A DNA stretch of 63,040 bases from a virus: the IMG/VR virus record IMGVR_UViG_3300042691_028416, positions 1 to 63,040 of that record. The stretch is one strand, 5' to 3'. Positions within the stretch are counted from its first letter, which is position 1, and each line of letters begins with the position of its first letter. Of the stretch, positions 33,182 through 41,113 are shown one piece after another. A program made the position numbers and the translations under genes. Under the pieces are notes generated by a model, which saw nothing but the letters and a program-made list of their open reading frames with translations, ran no database searches and was not told the DNA's origin.

Positions 33182-35032
33182 ATGGACGTAACACAAGAAA
33201 TTTTATCAGACATTACAACATACATGAAGTATGCTAAGTACAATCCTGATCAAAAACGCAGAGAAACATGGGAAGAATTAGTAACAAGAAATAAAGAAAT
33301 GCATCAGGAAAAATTTCCTCACTTACATAATGAAATAGAAAACGCTTATAAACTAGTATATGCTAAAAAAGTTTTACCGTCAATGCGTAGCTTACAGTTC
33401 GCGGGTAAGCCCATTGAACTTAATAATACTCGTATATTTAATTGTTCTTATCTTCCTATTGATGATTGGAGAGCTTTTAGCGAAATAATGTTCTTGTTAT
33501 TATCAGGAACAGGAGTAGGTTATAGTGTACAAACACACCACATTGATAAGTTACCTGAAATTAAAATACCAATAAAAACAAAACGTTATTTGATTGGTGA
33601 CAGTATTGAAGGATGGGCTGATGCTATTAGAATGTTAACTAAAGCATATTTTCAAGGTGGTGCCTTACCAGTGTTTGATTTTAGAGATATTCGTCCAAAA
33701 GGAGCTCAATTAATTACTGTAGGGGGTAAAGCACCTGGTCCAGAACCACTTAAAGAATGTTTATTCCAGTTACAAAAAGTATTGGATAGAAAACAAAATG
33801 GTGAAAAACTTACATCACTAGAAGCACACGATATGGCTTGTCATATTGCTGATGCAGTATTAAGTGGTGGTATTCGTAGAGCAGCATTGATCTCATTATT
33901 TAATTTAGATGATGAAGCAATGTTAACTTGCAAATTCGGTAACTGGTGGGAAGAAAACCCACAGCGTGGTCGCTCAAACAATTCAGCAGTAGTTATTCGT
34001 CATAAAATTGATGAAGAAGAATTCTTTAAATTATGGAAGAAAATTGAATTAAGTGGATCAGGTGAACCAGGTATCTACTTCAGCAACGATAAAGATTGGG
34101 GAACAAACCCATGTTGCGAAATTGCTTTACGTCCATTCCAATTCTGTAACTTATGTGAAGTAAATGTTAGTGATGTTGTTGATCAAGCTGATCTAAACGC
34201 TAGAGTTGAGGCAGCTGCGTTTATAGGTACATTACAAGCCGCTTATACTGATTTTCATTACTTAAGAGATATATGGCGTAAAACAACTGAAAAAGATGCT
34301 TTATTAGGTGTTGGAATGACAGGTATTGGATCAGGTGCTGTATTAGGATTAGATCTTAAACAAGCAGCTGATTTAGCTAAACAAACAAATGAATTAGTAG
34401 CAGGTAGAATTGGTATTAATAAAGCAGCTCGTGTTACAACAGTTAAACCAAGTGGTACTAGCTCATTAGTATTAGGTACTAGCTCAGGTATTCATGCTTG
34501 GCATAATGATTATTATATTCGTAGAATTAGAGTTGGTAAAAACGAAGCTATTTATACTTATTTAGCTATTAATCATCCTGAATTGATTGAAGATGATTTC
34601 TTCAAACCAACAATTCAAGCAGTAATTTCTGTTCCACAGAAAGCACCAGCTGGATCAATATTAAGAAACGAAGATGTTATTGACATGCTTGAACGTGTTA
34701 AGAAATTCAATGTGCAGTGGGTGAAGAAAGGTCATCGTAAAGGAGCAAATACAAACAATGTATCAGCTACAGTATCAATTAAAGAAGGTGAGTGGGAAAA
34801 AGTAGGTAAATGGATGTGGGAAAATCAAGATACATTTAATGGCTTATCAGTATTACCTTATTTTGGAGGTACATACACACAAGCTCCATTTGAAGATATT
34901 ACTGAAGAAAAGTTCTATGAAATGGCTAATCATTTACTTGGAGTTGATTTAAGTAAAGTAGTTGAATTTAGTGATGAAACATCATTGATGGATCAGAGCG
35001 CTTGCGCTGGAAATCAGTGCGAAATAGTGTAA
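33182..35032 (+). CDS. nrdJ: B12-dependent (class II) ribonucleotide reductase
   Basis: 616 residues, one polypeptide with no small-subunit gene nearby. Class II monomeric features are VLPSMRSLQFAG near the start, RIFNCSYLPID (first redox Cys), NPCCEIAL and FCNLCEVN (radical-site Cys), VKPSGTSSLVLGTSSGIH, and a C-terminal Cys pair in CAGNQCEIV. It makes deoxynucleotides using adenosylcobalamin. The Lactobacillus enzyme is about 740 residues, so this is compact. No ATP-cone is visible. B12 would come from the host. The 82-base leader has no recognised promoter. Confidence 0.88.
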   Translation: MDVTQEILSDITTYMKYAKYNPDQKRRETWEELVTRNKEMHQEKFPHLHNEIENAYKLVYAKKVLPSMRSLQFAGKPIELNNTRIFNCSYLPIDDWRAFSEIMFLLLSGTGVGYSVQTHHIDKLPEIKIPIKTKRYLIGDSIEGWADAIRMLTKAYFQGGALPVFDFRDIRPKGAQLITVGGKAPGPEPLKECLFQLQKVLDRKQNGEKLTSLEAHDMACHIADAVLSGGIRRAALISLFNLDDEAMLTCKFGNWWEENPQRGRSNNSAVVIRHKIDEEEFFKLWKKIELSGSGEPGIYFSNDKDWGTNPCCEIALRPFQFCNLCEVNVSDVVDQADLNARVEAAAFIGTLQAAYTDFHYLRDIWRKTTEKDALLGVGMTGIGSGAVLGLDLKQAADLAKQTNELVAGRIGINKAARVTTVKPSGTSSLVLGTSSGIHAWHNDYYIRRIRVGKNEAIYTYLAINHPELIEDDFFKPTIQAVISVPQKAPAGSILRNEDVIDMLERVKKFNVQWVKKGHRKGANTNNVSATVSIKEGEWEKVGKWMWENQDTFNGLSVLPYFGGTYTQAPFEDITEEKFYEMANHLLGVDLSKVVEFSDETSLMDQSACAGNQCEIV

Positions 35033-35061
35033 TGGAGGAGCATGTGAAATTATACTCCTGC

Positions 35062-35070
35062 TATATTTAT
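35062..35070 (+). promoter_or_regulatory. TATATTTAT box before the endonuclease gene
   Basis: It lies 13 bases before the ATG at 35084. A late-type box inside the nucleotide-metabolism region could drive the endonuclease and the packaged-protein candidate behind it. Confidence 0.4.
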
Positions 35071-35083
35071 TGGAAACACAGGT

Positions 35084-35671
35084 ATGGCAGGAGTAATTTA
35101 TAAAATCACTAATCCTAAAGATAAGATATATATTGGTTGTACTATTGATTTTAAACGAAGATTATCTGAATATAGACGATTAAGTATGAATGGTCAAGTT
35201 AAGTTATACAATAGCTTGGTTAAATATGGATTTGATAATCATATATTTGAAATAGTAGAGGAATGTAACGAAGATATACTTCATGAACGTGAGATATATT
35301 GGATTAAACATTTTAATTGTATAGAAGAAGGATTAAATATTAGATTAGGTAATAGAACAGGAGCATTAATGGATAGTACAAAACAAAAAATATCCAAAGC
35401 TCTTAAAGGAAGAAAAGTAACATGGGAATCTAAAGGACCTAAAGGGTACAAATACACAGAGGAACAAAAACAAAAACTAAGCCAAGGACTAAAAGAATAT
35501 TATAAACATAATTCAGTTAAACCTAAACCAAAATCTGTATCTCCCTCTATAGTTGAGGAGATAAGAACCAAATTTAATTTAGGCCATAAACGCTCAGACT
35601 TAAGTAGAGAATATAATGTAAGTTGGGGTACTATTAAAAACATAACTGACTGTATAAATTCATATAAATGA
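35084..35671 (+). CDS. GIY-YIG homing-type endonuclease
   Basis: 195 residues. The GIY-YIG core starts with VIYKITNPKDKIYIGCTIDFKRRLSEY, with catalytic Arg in FKRRL and Glu in HEREIYWI. Modular DNA-binding repeats follow (TKQKISKALKGRK and YTEEQKQKLSQGLKEYYKHN, NUMOD3-like). The end SREYNVSWGTIKNIT is a helix-turn-helix. It lies just after nrdJ as a free-standing gene, a common place for homing endonucleases that target ribonucleotide reductase genes. Its stop overlaps the next ATG. Confidence 0.87.
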   Translation: MAGVIYKITNPKDKIYIGCTIDFKRRLSEYRRLSMNGQVKLYNSLVKYGFDNHIFEIVEECNEDILHEREIYWIKHFNCIEEGLNIRLGNRTGALMDSTKQKISKALKGRKVTWESKGPKGYKYTEEQKQKLSQGLKEYYKHNSVKPKPKSVSPSIVEEIRTKFNLGHKRSDLSREYNVSWGTIKNITDCINSYK

Positions 35672-36297
35672 TAAAACTAGTTGATCTATTAAACGAAAAT
35701 AAAGATTATAGTAATATATTCACTAAAGATGAATATGATTTGTTTGTAAATTATTTAAAAGGAAAACTTAATAAAGTTGATAAATCAAAACTTATAGAAC
35801 TTATTAAAAAATTAAAGTCTATTCAAAGTCAATATCCTGAATTACAAACAAAACCATTTGATAAAGCTTATAGAGTAGATATATTACCAATAAATAAATT
35901 ACCTGTCCCATTAGAATCATTAGATATAGAATATGGAGGTGAAAAATATGGTAATATTTTAGGAGGTAAATCTAGTTTTCAAATGGCTAAATTAAATTCA
36001 ATACCATTTGAGTCTAAAAGTATATTAAATGGATGGACATTAGATAGAGATTTTGCTTTTGAAATGCTATATGATACAGCTAGAGATAATGATTTTGAAC
36101 AGACACTACCTGTTTTATATGAAATAGATTATAATAAAGATGAATTTATTTTTGATGTTGATTTTTTAGAAAAAATAAGGGGACAAGAAACAGGATATGG
36201 GTATGAAGCTGAAGTAATACGTTTAGGACCAAATAAACCTTTACCAGGATATGTTGTGTATATAGATAATATAATACCAGATATCAACTATGACTAA
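35668..36297 (+). CDS. Alt-like ADP-ribosyltransferase candidate with packaging leader
   Basis: 209 residues. The first ten, MIKLVDLLNE, have the length and Leu-x-Glu end of a T4 capsid-targeting sequence (T4 internal protein leaders are ten residues ending Ile-Ala-Glu). The body has the order expected of an Arg-Ser-Glu ADP-ribosyltransferase: Arg69 in AYRVDIL, SILNGWTLDRDFAFEM at about 118-133, and Glu180-x-Glu182 in GYEAEVIRL. T4 Alt is a packaged ADP-ribosyltransferase that modifies host RNA polymerase, so an Alt-like role is inferred. The fold call rests on short motifs and needs a profile search. Confidence 0.5.
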   Translation: MIKLVDLLNENKDYSNIFTKDEYDLFVNYLKGKLNKVDKSKLIELIKKLKSIQSQYPELQTKPFDKAYRVDILPINKLPVPLESLDIEYGGEKYGNILGGKSSFQMAKLNSIPFESKSILNGWTLDRDFAFEMLYDTARDNDFEQTLPVLYEIDYNKDEFIFDVDFLEKIRGQETGYGYEAEVIRLGPNKPLPGYVVYIDNIIPDINYD

Positions 36298-36454
36298 ACT
36301 AATAGAAAACATTCACTATATAATAAATGAGGACGGTAGGGTAGTATTCACTGCCCTATTCCTCATTCAACAAGGGAAATGTTGTGGAAATGGTTGTAAG
36401 AATTGTCCGTATGATCCTAAACACACTAAAGGAAATACTGACCTAAAAAAATAA
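36290..36454 (+). CDS. DUF5522 small Cys-rich protein
   Basis: 54 residues. YIINEDGRVVFTALFLIQQGKCC then GNGCKNCPYDP reproduces the DUF5522 signature of a short beta lead and a CC-x3-C-x2-CP cluster. The four Cys could bind a metal. I know this family mainly from Bacteroidota, which supports the host guess. The ATG lies inside the end of the preceding gene (8-base overlap). Function unknown. Confidence 0.8.
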   Translation: MTKLIENIHYIINEDGRVVFTALFLIQQGKCCGNGCKNCPYDPKHTKGNTDLKK

Positions 36455-36456
36455 GT

Positions 36457-36465
36457 TATATTTAA
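36457..36465 (+). promoter_or_regulatory. TATATTTAA box before the deazaguanine operon
   Basis: It ends three bases before the ATG at 36469. No TTTG lies at 19-20 bases. A weak candidate for the operon promoter. Confidence 0.35.
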
Positions 36466-36468
36466 AAC

Positions 36469-36960
36469 ATGATAATTCATTCAAAAGAATTCATAAACAA
36501 ACATATATCTAAACTACAACCACTCAAATATAACCAGTTTTACTGGTGGAGAAAATTCAAAGACAAGTCTCCATTATCGTCCAAAGAAGCAGTACATGCT
36601 CGGATTGATAATGGAGATTTTGATTTCTCCTCATATTATTGGCAGGCACAATACGCCTTAATTGAGATGGAAGAAAAAACAGGTCATATTAAGGACCCAG
36701 CTAAACGTCATGAAGAACAAATGATATATAGAGAACGTCATAGACGATTAATGAAAGATTTTGAAAAAGATGAAGCTGAACGTTTGGTAAATTACAAAAA
36801 AGCTATCACAGATATATTTGAAATAGAAGTAGATGAGTTAGAAAGAAAAATGGAAGATTTTGATGGAACCCTAAAAGAATTATATACCTTAATAAAAGCA
36901 AAATATAATTTTAGAACAGTTAAAAAACGTAAAGATAGACCTAAAAAATATAATATATGA
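36469..36960 (+). CDS. Hypothetical protein heading the deazaguanine operon
   Basis: 163 residues, very rich in charged and aromatic residues and mainly helical (QFYWWRKFKDKSPL, DFSSYYWQAQYALIEMEEKTGHIKDPAKRHEEQMIYRERHRRLMKDFEK). The C-terminus is basic (VKKRKDRPKKYN). No family is recognised. It overlaps queD by ATGA, so it is part of that operon. A DNA-contacting or regulatory role is conceivable from the basic tail only. Confidence 0.6.
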   Translation: MIIHSKEFINKHISKLQPLKYNQFYWWRKFKDKSPLSSKEAVHARIDNGDFDFSSYYWQAQYALIEMEEKTGHIKDPAKRHEEQMIYRERHRRLMKDFEKDEAERLVNYKKAITDIFEIEVDELERKMEDFDGTLKELYTLIKAKYNFRTVKKRKDRPKKYNI

Positions 36961-37421
36961 GTAAATTTTTATCAACAAAATTATTTGATGGTTTTAGTTG
37001 TGTATTCCGTCAATGGAAAGCTGAAGGAACACATTGTAGATTTTTACATGGTTATGGAGTATCATTCAGAGTATGGTTTGCTGGTGAATTAGATGAACGT
37101 AATTGGGTTTGGGACTTTGGTGGTATGAAACGTGCTAAAGGAACTATTGATGGTATGAATCCTAAAGAATGGATGGACTATATGTTTGACCATACATTAA
37201 TAGTAGCTGAAGATGATCCATACTTAGCTGGATTTAAAGCAATGGGAGAACATGGTCTAACTCAAACTAGAGTAATACCAGCTACAGGAGCAGAACAATT
37301 TGCAAAATATATCTTTGAAAAACTAAATACATTTGTTCAAGAAGAAACAAATGGCCGAGTAAAAGTAGCACGTGTTGAATTTATGGAACATAATAAGAAC
37401 ACAGCTATATATGAAGGATAA
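36957..37421 (+). CDS. queD: QueD-like 6-carboxytetrahydropterin synthase
   Basis: 154 residues. Catalytic-type Cys27 and His31 occur in HCRFLHGYG. Further landmarks are WVWDFGGMK, the conserved FDHTLIVAEDDP, GAEQFAKYIFEKL and RVEFMEHNKNTAIY. The usual reaction is 7,8-dihydroneopterin triphosphate to 6-carboxytetrahydropterin, step two of preQ0 synthesis. The canonical zinc ligands are not all kept: the first His position reads Phe17 (FSCVFRQ) and HGH reads HGYG. It shares the operon with queE, queC and folE. Confidence 0.8.
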   Translation: MSKFLSTKLFDGFSCVFRQWKAEGTHCRFLHGYGVSFRVWFAGELDERNWVWDFGGMKRAKGTIDGMNPKEWMDYMFDHTLIVAEDDPYLAGFKAMGEHGLTQTRVIPATGAEQFAKYIFEKLNTFVQEETNGRVKVARVEFMEHNKNTAIYEG

Positions 37422-37809
37422 AAAACCAGATCTAGTTGTTTGGGATGAAGAACGTGGTTACTATCCTAGAGAACTAACATATGGTAGTAATTTAGGTGCT
37501 CCTGCTATACATGTAGATAATGTAGATGGATGGAAGCTAGCAAGAATAAAAGATGTAAATAGTGAATTTGAAGCTAGATATAATGAATTAATAGCTGAAG
37601 CACAAAAACTAAAAAACGAATATGAGTGGAACGAACTTATATACACTAAAGTTCAATATAACTTTCAACCAACAGTAGGTCATGTTTATCACTTATATTC
37701 TAGAGATGATGAAAGTATGTTTCTATCAATTATAGAACCAAGTAACTGGAATAAAAAACACATAGCAAGTTTTAAATTAGATTCAACAAATAAATGGATT
37801 AAAATATGA
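37411..37809 (+). CDS. DUF2452 family protein
   Basis: 132 residues from the ATG at 37411; a longer in-frame start at 37372 would overlap queD by 50 bases. KPDLVVWDEERGYYPRELTYGSN at the start, SEFEARYNELIAEAQKLKNEYEWNELIY in the middle and VGHVYHLYSRDDESMFLSII near the end are typical of DUF2452, a family frequent in Bacteroidota. Function unknown. It overlaps queD upstream and the transglycosylase gene downstream, so it is tightly coupled with the modification genes. Confidence 0.75.
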   Translation: MKDKKPDLVVWDEERGYYPRELTYGSNLGAPAIHVDNVDGWKLARIKDVNSEFEARYNELIAEAQKLKNEYEWNELIYTKVQYNFQPTVGHVYHLYSRDDESMFLSIIEPSNWNKKHIASFKLDSTNKWIKI

Positions 37810-38591
37810 AAATTTCACATGAGTTACCTTTAGGGTTAATGCATTATGGTTATCAATGGAATGATTATGATTATTGTCTTCCACATCTAATAGATAAATA
37901 TGAACAATATTGTTTGTATTTTCAGAAAGCAAGATTAGATAAACGTTTCATTATAATGGATAATGGACTATTTGAAGGTGTAACTCACACAACAGAAGAT
38001 CTATTATCTAAAATTAATTTAATTCGCCCATCAATATTCATTGTACCTGATGCTTGGAATGACTCAACTAAAACATTAGTGAATGCTAAGAGTTGGATGA
38101 TGAATTATAAACCAAGCCTACCAGAAGGTGTTGAACTAATGGCAGTGTGTCAAGGTGAAGATATTCATCAATTGATAACTACATATCAAACATTACTTGA
38201 TTTAGGATATAAACATATAGCATTTAATCACTCAAGTGTTGCCTATATGGAAATGTACCCAGGTATGGATCAATTAAAACGTCAAATGTATGGTAGAATG
38301 GAATTTATTAGAAAACTAGTTTTAACAAATACAATAAATAAAAACGCTTATCATCATTTATTAGGTTGTTCATTACCACAAGAATTTATGTGCTATAAAG
38401 ATTGGAAATTTATCAAATCATGTGATACATCAAATCCAATCATTGTTGGAGCTCAAGGTGAAAGATATACAGACAGTGGTTTAACATTTAAGCCAAAAGA
38501 AAAAATTGAACATTATATGGAAGAAGATTTGTCTGATCGACTTGATGATATTATTTTTAATGTAAACAAATTTAAACAATATGTCAGTTAA
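37806..38591 (+). CDS. dpdA: DpdA-like DNA deazaguanine transglycosylase
   Basis: 261 residues. The landmarks follow the tRNA-guanine transglycosylase barrel in order: Asp52 in IIMDNGLFEG (usual DSGGFQ), Asp82 in IFIVPDAW, Gln116-Gly in AVCQGED, YKHIAFNHSS (usual Gly-rich GLA), HLLGCSLPQEF at about 184-194 (usual HYLMGxGxPEDL) and Asp207 in IKSCDTSNP (usual nucleophile FDCVxPTR). The zinc-binding end of true TGTs is missing, as in DpdA proteins that put 7-deazaguanine into DNA. Flanked by queD and queC. The exact substrate (preQ0 or its amide) is not shown by sequence. Confidence 0.75.
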   Translation: MKISHELPLGLMHYGYQWNDYDYCLPHLIDKYEQYCLYFQKARLDKRFIIMDNGLFEGVTHTTEDLLSKINLIRPSIFIVPDAWNDSTKTLVNAKSWMMNYKPSLPEGVELMAVCQGEDIHQLITTYQTLLDLGYKHIAFNHSSVAYMEMYPGMDQLKRQMYGRMEFIRKLVLTNTINKNAYHHLLGCSLPQEFMCYKDWKFIKSCDTSNPIIVGAQGERYTDSGLTFKPKEKIEHYMEEDLSDRLDDIIFNVNKFKQYVS

Positions 38592-38853
38592 TATGTTATC
38601 ATTGTATGACTATTTAGGTAGAGCTGCTGGTCCTAATTTAGGTTTAGAAGTAGCTAAGTATGCCGCTCATCAAGGAGTTAAAACTGGAATTAGAGAAGTA
38701 TCTAATCCAAAGTATAGTGGGCCTATTAAATTATACACTGAAGATTTTTTAATGTCATTTTTTAATAACCCAAACTATAAAACAGTTATTAAAGAAGATG
38801 AGCAGTGGTACAAAGAAAAAATAAAAAAGAAAGAAAATAATTTACCATTTTAA
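38581..38853 (+). CDS. Small conserved protein between dpdA and queC
   Basis: 90 residues. SLYDYLGRAAGPNLGLEVAKYAAHQGVK then REVSNPKYSGPIKLYTEDFLMSFF looks like a compact helical domain, and the tail is Lys-rich. It overlaps the end of the transglycosylase gene by 11 bases. I recognise no named family. Position makes an accessory role in base exchange possible. Confidence 0.6.
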   Translation: MSVNMLSLYDYLGRAAGPNLGLEVAKYAAHQGVKTGIREVSNPKYSGPIKLYTEDFLMSFFNNPNYKTVIKEDEQWYKEKIKKKENNLPF

Positions 38854-38865
38854 TAAAACAAATAT

Positions 38866-39699
38866 ATGAAAAAACAAGCAGTATTATCACTAAGTGGAGG
38901 AATGGATAGCTCTACATTGCTGCTTCATCTACTCGCCAATGGCTATGAAGTTACAGCTCTATCCTTTGATTATGGACAGAAACATCGTGTTGAACTTGAA
39001 CGTGCTGAATCATTAGTAGAATATATTAATGATCACATGTTTAGAGTAAAACAGGATAATTACGTAAAATATCAAGTAATTAAACTTGATGGATTGTCAA
39101 ATTTGCTTAACTCAGCATTAGTTGAGGGTGGAAAAGATGTTCCTGAAGGACACTACGCTCATGAAAATATGAAAGATACAGTAGTACCAAATCGTAATAA
39201 AATATTTAGTTCATTAATTCAAGCTGTTGCTTTATCAATTGCTACTCAAAAAGATACAACATGTGATATAGCAATGGGTATTCATGCTGGTGATCATGCT
39301 ATTTATCCTGATTGTAGGCAAGAATTTAGGGATGCTGATTATGGAGCATTTACATTAGGTAATTGGGAAGCACATAGAGTATCTACTTATACACCTTATT
39401 TACATACTGATAAATTTGGTATTTTACAAGATGGAGAAAAATGTTGTGAAGAATTAGGTCTTGATTTTAATGAAGTATATAAGCGTACTAACACAAGTTA
39501 TAAACCAATTAAATTAGCTCCTAATGTTTGGTTATCTGATTTTAAATCAGCGTCATCTGTAGAACGTATAGAAGCATTTATTAAATTAGGTCGTCCTGAT
39601 CCTGTTCAATATGGTGAAGTATTTGATGGTGGTATTAGAACTGTTAAATGGGAAACTGTTAAATCACATGTAGAACAAGTATTAGCTGAATTTCATTAA
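38866..39699 (+). CDS. queC: QueC-like preQ0 synthase lacking the zinc cysteines
   Basis: 277 residues. The PP-loop LSGGMDSSTLL (9-19) is intact, as are SFDYGQKH, VVPNRNKIF and YPDCRQEF. QueC converts 7-carboxy-7-deazaguanine to preQ0 through an adenylated acid and an amide intermediate. The C-terminal zinc site is lost: where TCY..CGxCxxCxxR is expected, this protein reads TSY (211-212), Asp225, Ser228 and Ser231 before Arg234. About 45 extra residues are present against E. coli QueC (231). It may be active without zinc, or stop at the amide. Confidence 0.82.
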   Translation: MKKQAVLSLSGGMDSSTLLLHLLANGYEVTALSFDYGQKHRVELERAESLVEYINDHMFRVKQDNYVKYQVIKLDGLSNLLNSALVEGGKDVPEGHYAHENMKDTVVPNRNKIFSSLIQAVALSIATQKDTTCDIAMGIHAGDHAIYPDCRQEFRDADYGAFTLGNWEAHRVSTYTPYLHTDKFGILQDGEKCCEELGLDFNEVYKRTNTSYKPIKLAPNVWLSDFKSASSVERIEAFIKLGRPDPVQYGEVFDGGIRTVKWETVKSHVEQVLAEFH

Positions 39700-39701
39700 T
39701 T

Positions 39702-39824
39702 ATGGAACATATTATAGAACATATGATAGGCTTATGTGGTGAAAAACATTTATCATTTTTTATTTTACTAAATGAATGGCCTATTTTTCAATATACAATT
39801 AATTATCTAAAAACATGGAGGTAA
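39702..39824 (+). CDS. Very small protein after queC
   Basis: 40 residues (MEHIIEHMIGLCGEKHLSFF... to ...NYLKTWR). It fills the gap between queC and the next gene almost exactly and continues the packed gene order. GLCGEKHLSFFILLNE is hydrophobic, possibly a short amphipathic helix. No family is recognised; support is from context only. Confidence 0.5.
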   Translation: MEHIIEHMIGLCGEKHLSFFILLNEWPIFQYTINYLKTWR

Positions 39825-39828
39825 AACT

Positions 39829-40059
39829 ATGAAGTGTCTTAAAAATCAAAAAACAGGTGACATTATTAGAGTCACAGATGTACAAGCAAATCAAATGGAA
39901 GGTCATACTTGGAAGTATGTAACCAAATCAGAGTGGAAATCATTAACACGTGCTCCTAAAACAGAACAACAAGTAGTTGAGTCTGAAAAAAAGGAAAAAA
40001 CATTGTCTAAGAAAGCACAACGTAGAGCTAAATTTAATACTGAAAAAAATGACAGTTAA
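39829..40059 (+). CDS. Small basic protein
   Basis: 76 residues. The first 45 look like a small beta domain (CLKNQKTGDIIRVTDVQANQMEGHTWKYVTKSEWKSL) and the rest is a charged, Lys-rich helix. It overlaps the next start by 11 bases. The GGAGG upstream is part of the previous frame and probably fortuitous, since other genes here lack such motifs. Function unknown. Confidence 0.55.
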   Translation: MKCLKNQKTGDIIRVTDVQANQMEGHTWKYVTKSEWKSLTRAPKTEQQVVESEKKEKTLSKKAQRRAKFNTEKNDS

Positions 40060-40276
40060 AGAACTAATAGAACATTTACAGCGACTAGATCCTAACATAC
40101 ATGTATTCCATAGAGGATATGAGGGTGGACTTGATGACGTTGTTGCTATAAATGGACCTTTAGATGTGGCTTTAAATGTAAATGAAGAAGATGAATGGTG
40201 GTATGGATCACATTCACTTATTAAAGATGTAGAAGACAAATCAAATTATACAATTGTAAAAGGAATAATATTATGA
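40049..40276 (+). CDS. Small hypothetical protein before queE
   Basis: 75 residues from the ATG at 40049; a longer in-frame start at 39977 would overlap the previous gene by 83 bases. TVKELIEHLQRLDPNIHVFHRGYEGGLDDV resembles small acidic phage proteins often seen in T4-like genomes (helix then strand, Leu-Asp-Pro turn). It overlaps queE by four bases. No function known. Confidence 0.6.
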   Translation: MTVKELIEHLQRLDPNIHVFHRGYEGGLDDVVAINGPLDVALNVNEEDEWWYGSHSLIKDVEDKSNYTIVKGIIL

Positions 40277-41112
40277 GTAAAATAGATCCAAATAAACTAC
40301 TAATAAGTAGTGATTTTTATTCCGTCCAAGGTGAAGGAATAAGTAGTGGAGTTCCATCATATTTCATTCGCTTAGGTATATGTAACCTAACTTGCGGTAT
40401 GAGTAGAGCATTCGCTAACATGCTAATGAAAGAAAAATCATTAGAAGACGGTGAAATATTTGAAGGTGACTTACACAAGGAAGGTAAAGCAACTTGGACT
40501 TGTGACAGTACATCTCAATGGCTATGGAGAGGTGAAGATAAAGAATTTCAGTATCTGATTGACAGATGGAAAGAGCAAGGCATCTATGATGATATCAGAA
40601 ATGGTATTATTCATATCATCTGGACTGGTGGTGAACCTACAATCAAAGGACATCAAGAAGCAATTGTTAATTTTCATAAATATTTAGGCGACACAATGGA
40701 AGATGATTCTTTCGCTGATATGTTTAATGAAATAGAAACAAATGGTACAGTTTATATTGAAAATGATTTATTTAGATTAATCCATCAAATCAACTGCTCA
40801 CCAAAGCTATCCAACTCAGGTATGACTGAGAAACAACGTATAGTACCAGCCGCAATTAAGCGCATAATGGAACATTCCAATTACCAATTTAAATTTGTTA
40901 TTAGTAATGAAGAAGATGTTAAAGAATTATTCCGTGACTTTGTCGTACCATATAGCATACCTCTTACCAAAGTGGTTTGTATGCCAGGATTGGATGATGC
41001 CTCTAATTTCGAAGAGCGTACTCAATTCTGTCTCGAGATGGCGAAAAAATATAAATTTAGAGGATTAACTCGTTTGCATATCGCAGCGTGGAACAAAACA
41101 TTAAACGTATAA
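40273..41112 (+). CDS. queE: QueE-like 7-carboxy-7-deazaguanine synthase
   Basis: 279 residues, a radical-SAM enzyme. Hallmarks are DFYSVQGEG (14-22), FIRLGICNLTC with Cys37 and Cys41, and IWTGGEPTIKG for SAM binding. The third cluster Cys seems to be Cys77 in TWTCDST, giving CX3CX35C instead of the usual CX3CX2C, with a charged insert of about 33 residues. Product: 7-carboxy-7-deazaguanine from 6-carboxytetrahydropterin, the substrate of QueC. It is somewhat longer than bacterial QueE (about 220-245), which the insert explains. Confidence 0.83.
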   Translation: MSKIDPNKLLISSDFYSVQGEGISSGVPSYFIRLGICNLTCGMSRAFANMLMKEKSLEDGEIFEGDLHKEGKATWTCDSTSQWLWRGEDKEFQYLIDRWKEQGIYDDIRNGIIHIIWTGGEPTIKGHQEAIVNFHKYLGDTMEDDSFADMFNEIETNGTVYIENDLFRLIHQINCSPKLSNSGMTEKQRIVPAAIKRIMEHSNYQFKFVISNEEDVKELFRDFVVPYSIPLTKVVCMPGLDDASNFEERTQFCLEMAKKYKFRGLTRLHIAAWNKTLNV

Positions 41113-41113
41113 T

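Noticed and set aside
37372-37410. Longer starts for DUF2452 (37372), for the gene at 40049 (39977) and for the membrane genes at 14602 and 14964
   Set aside because: They would create long overlaps with, or run through, a terminator; the chosen starts give short overlaps or follow promoter boxes.
39815-39822. GGAGG as a Shine-Dalgarno site for the gene at 39829
   Set aside because: It encodes the end of the preceding small frame, and almost no other gene here has such a site.
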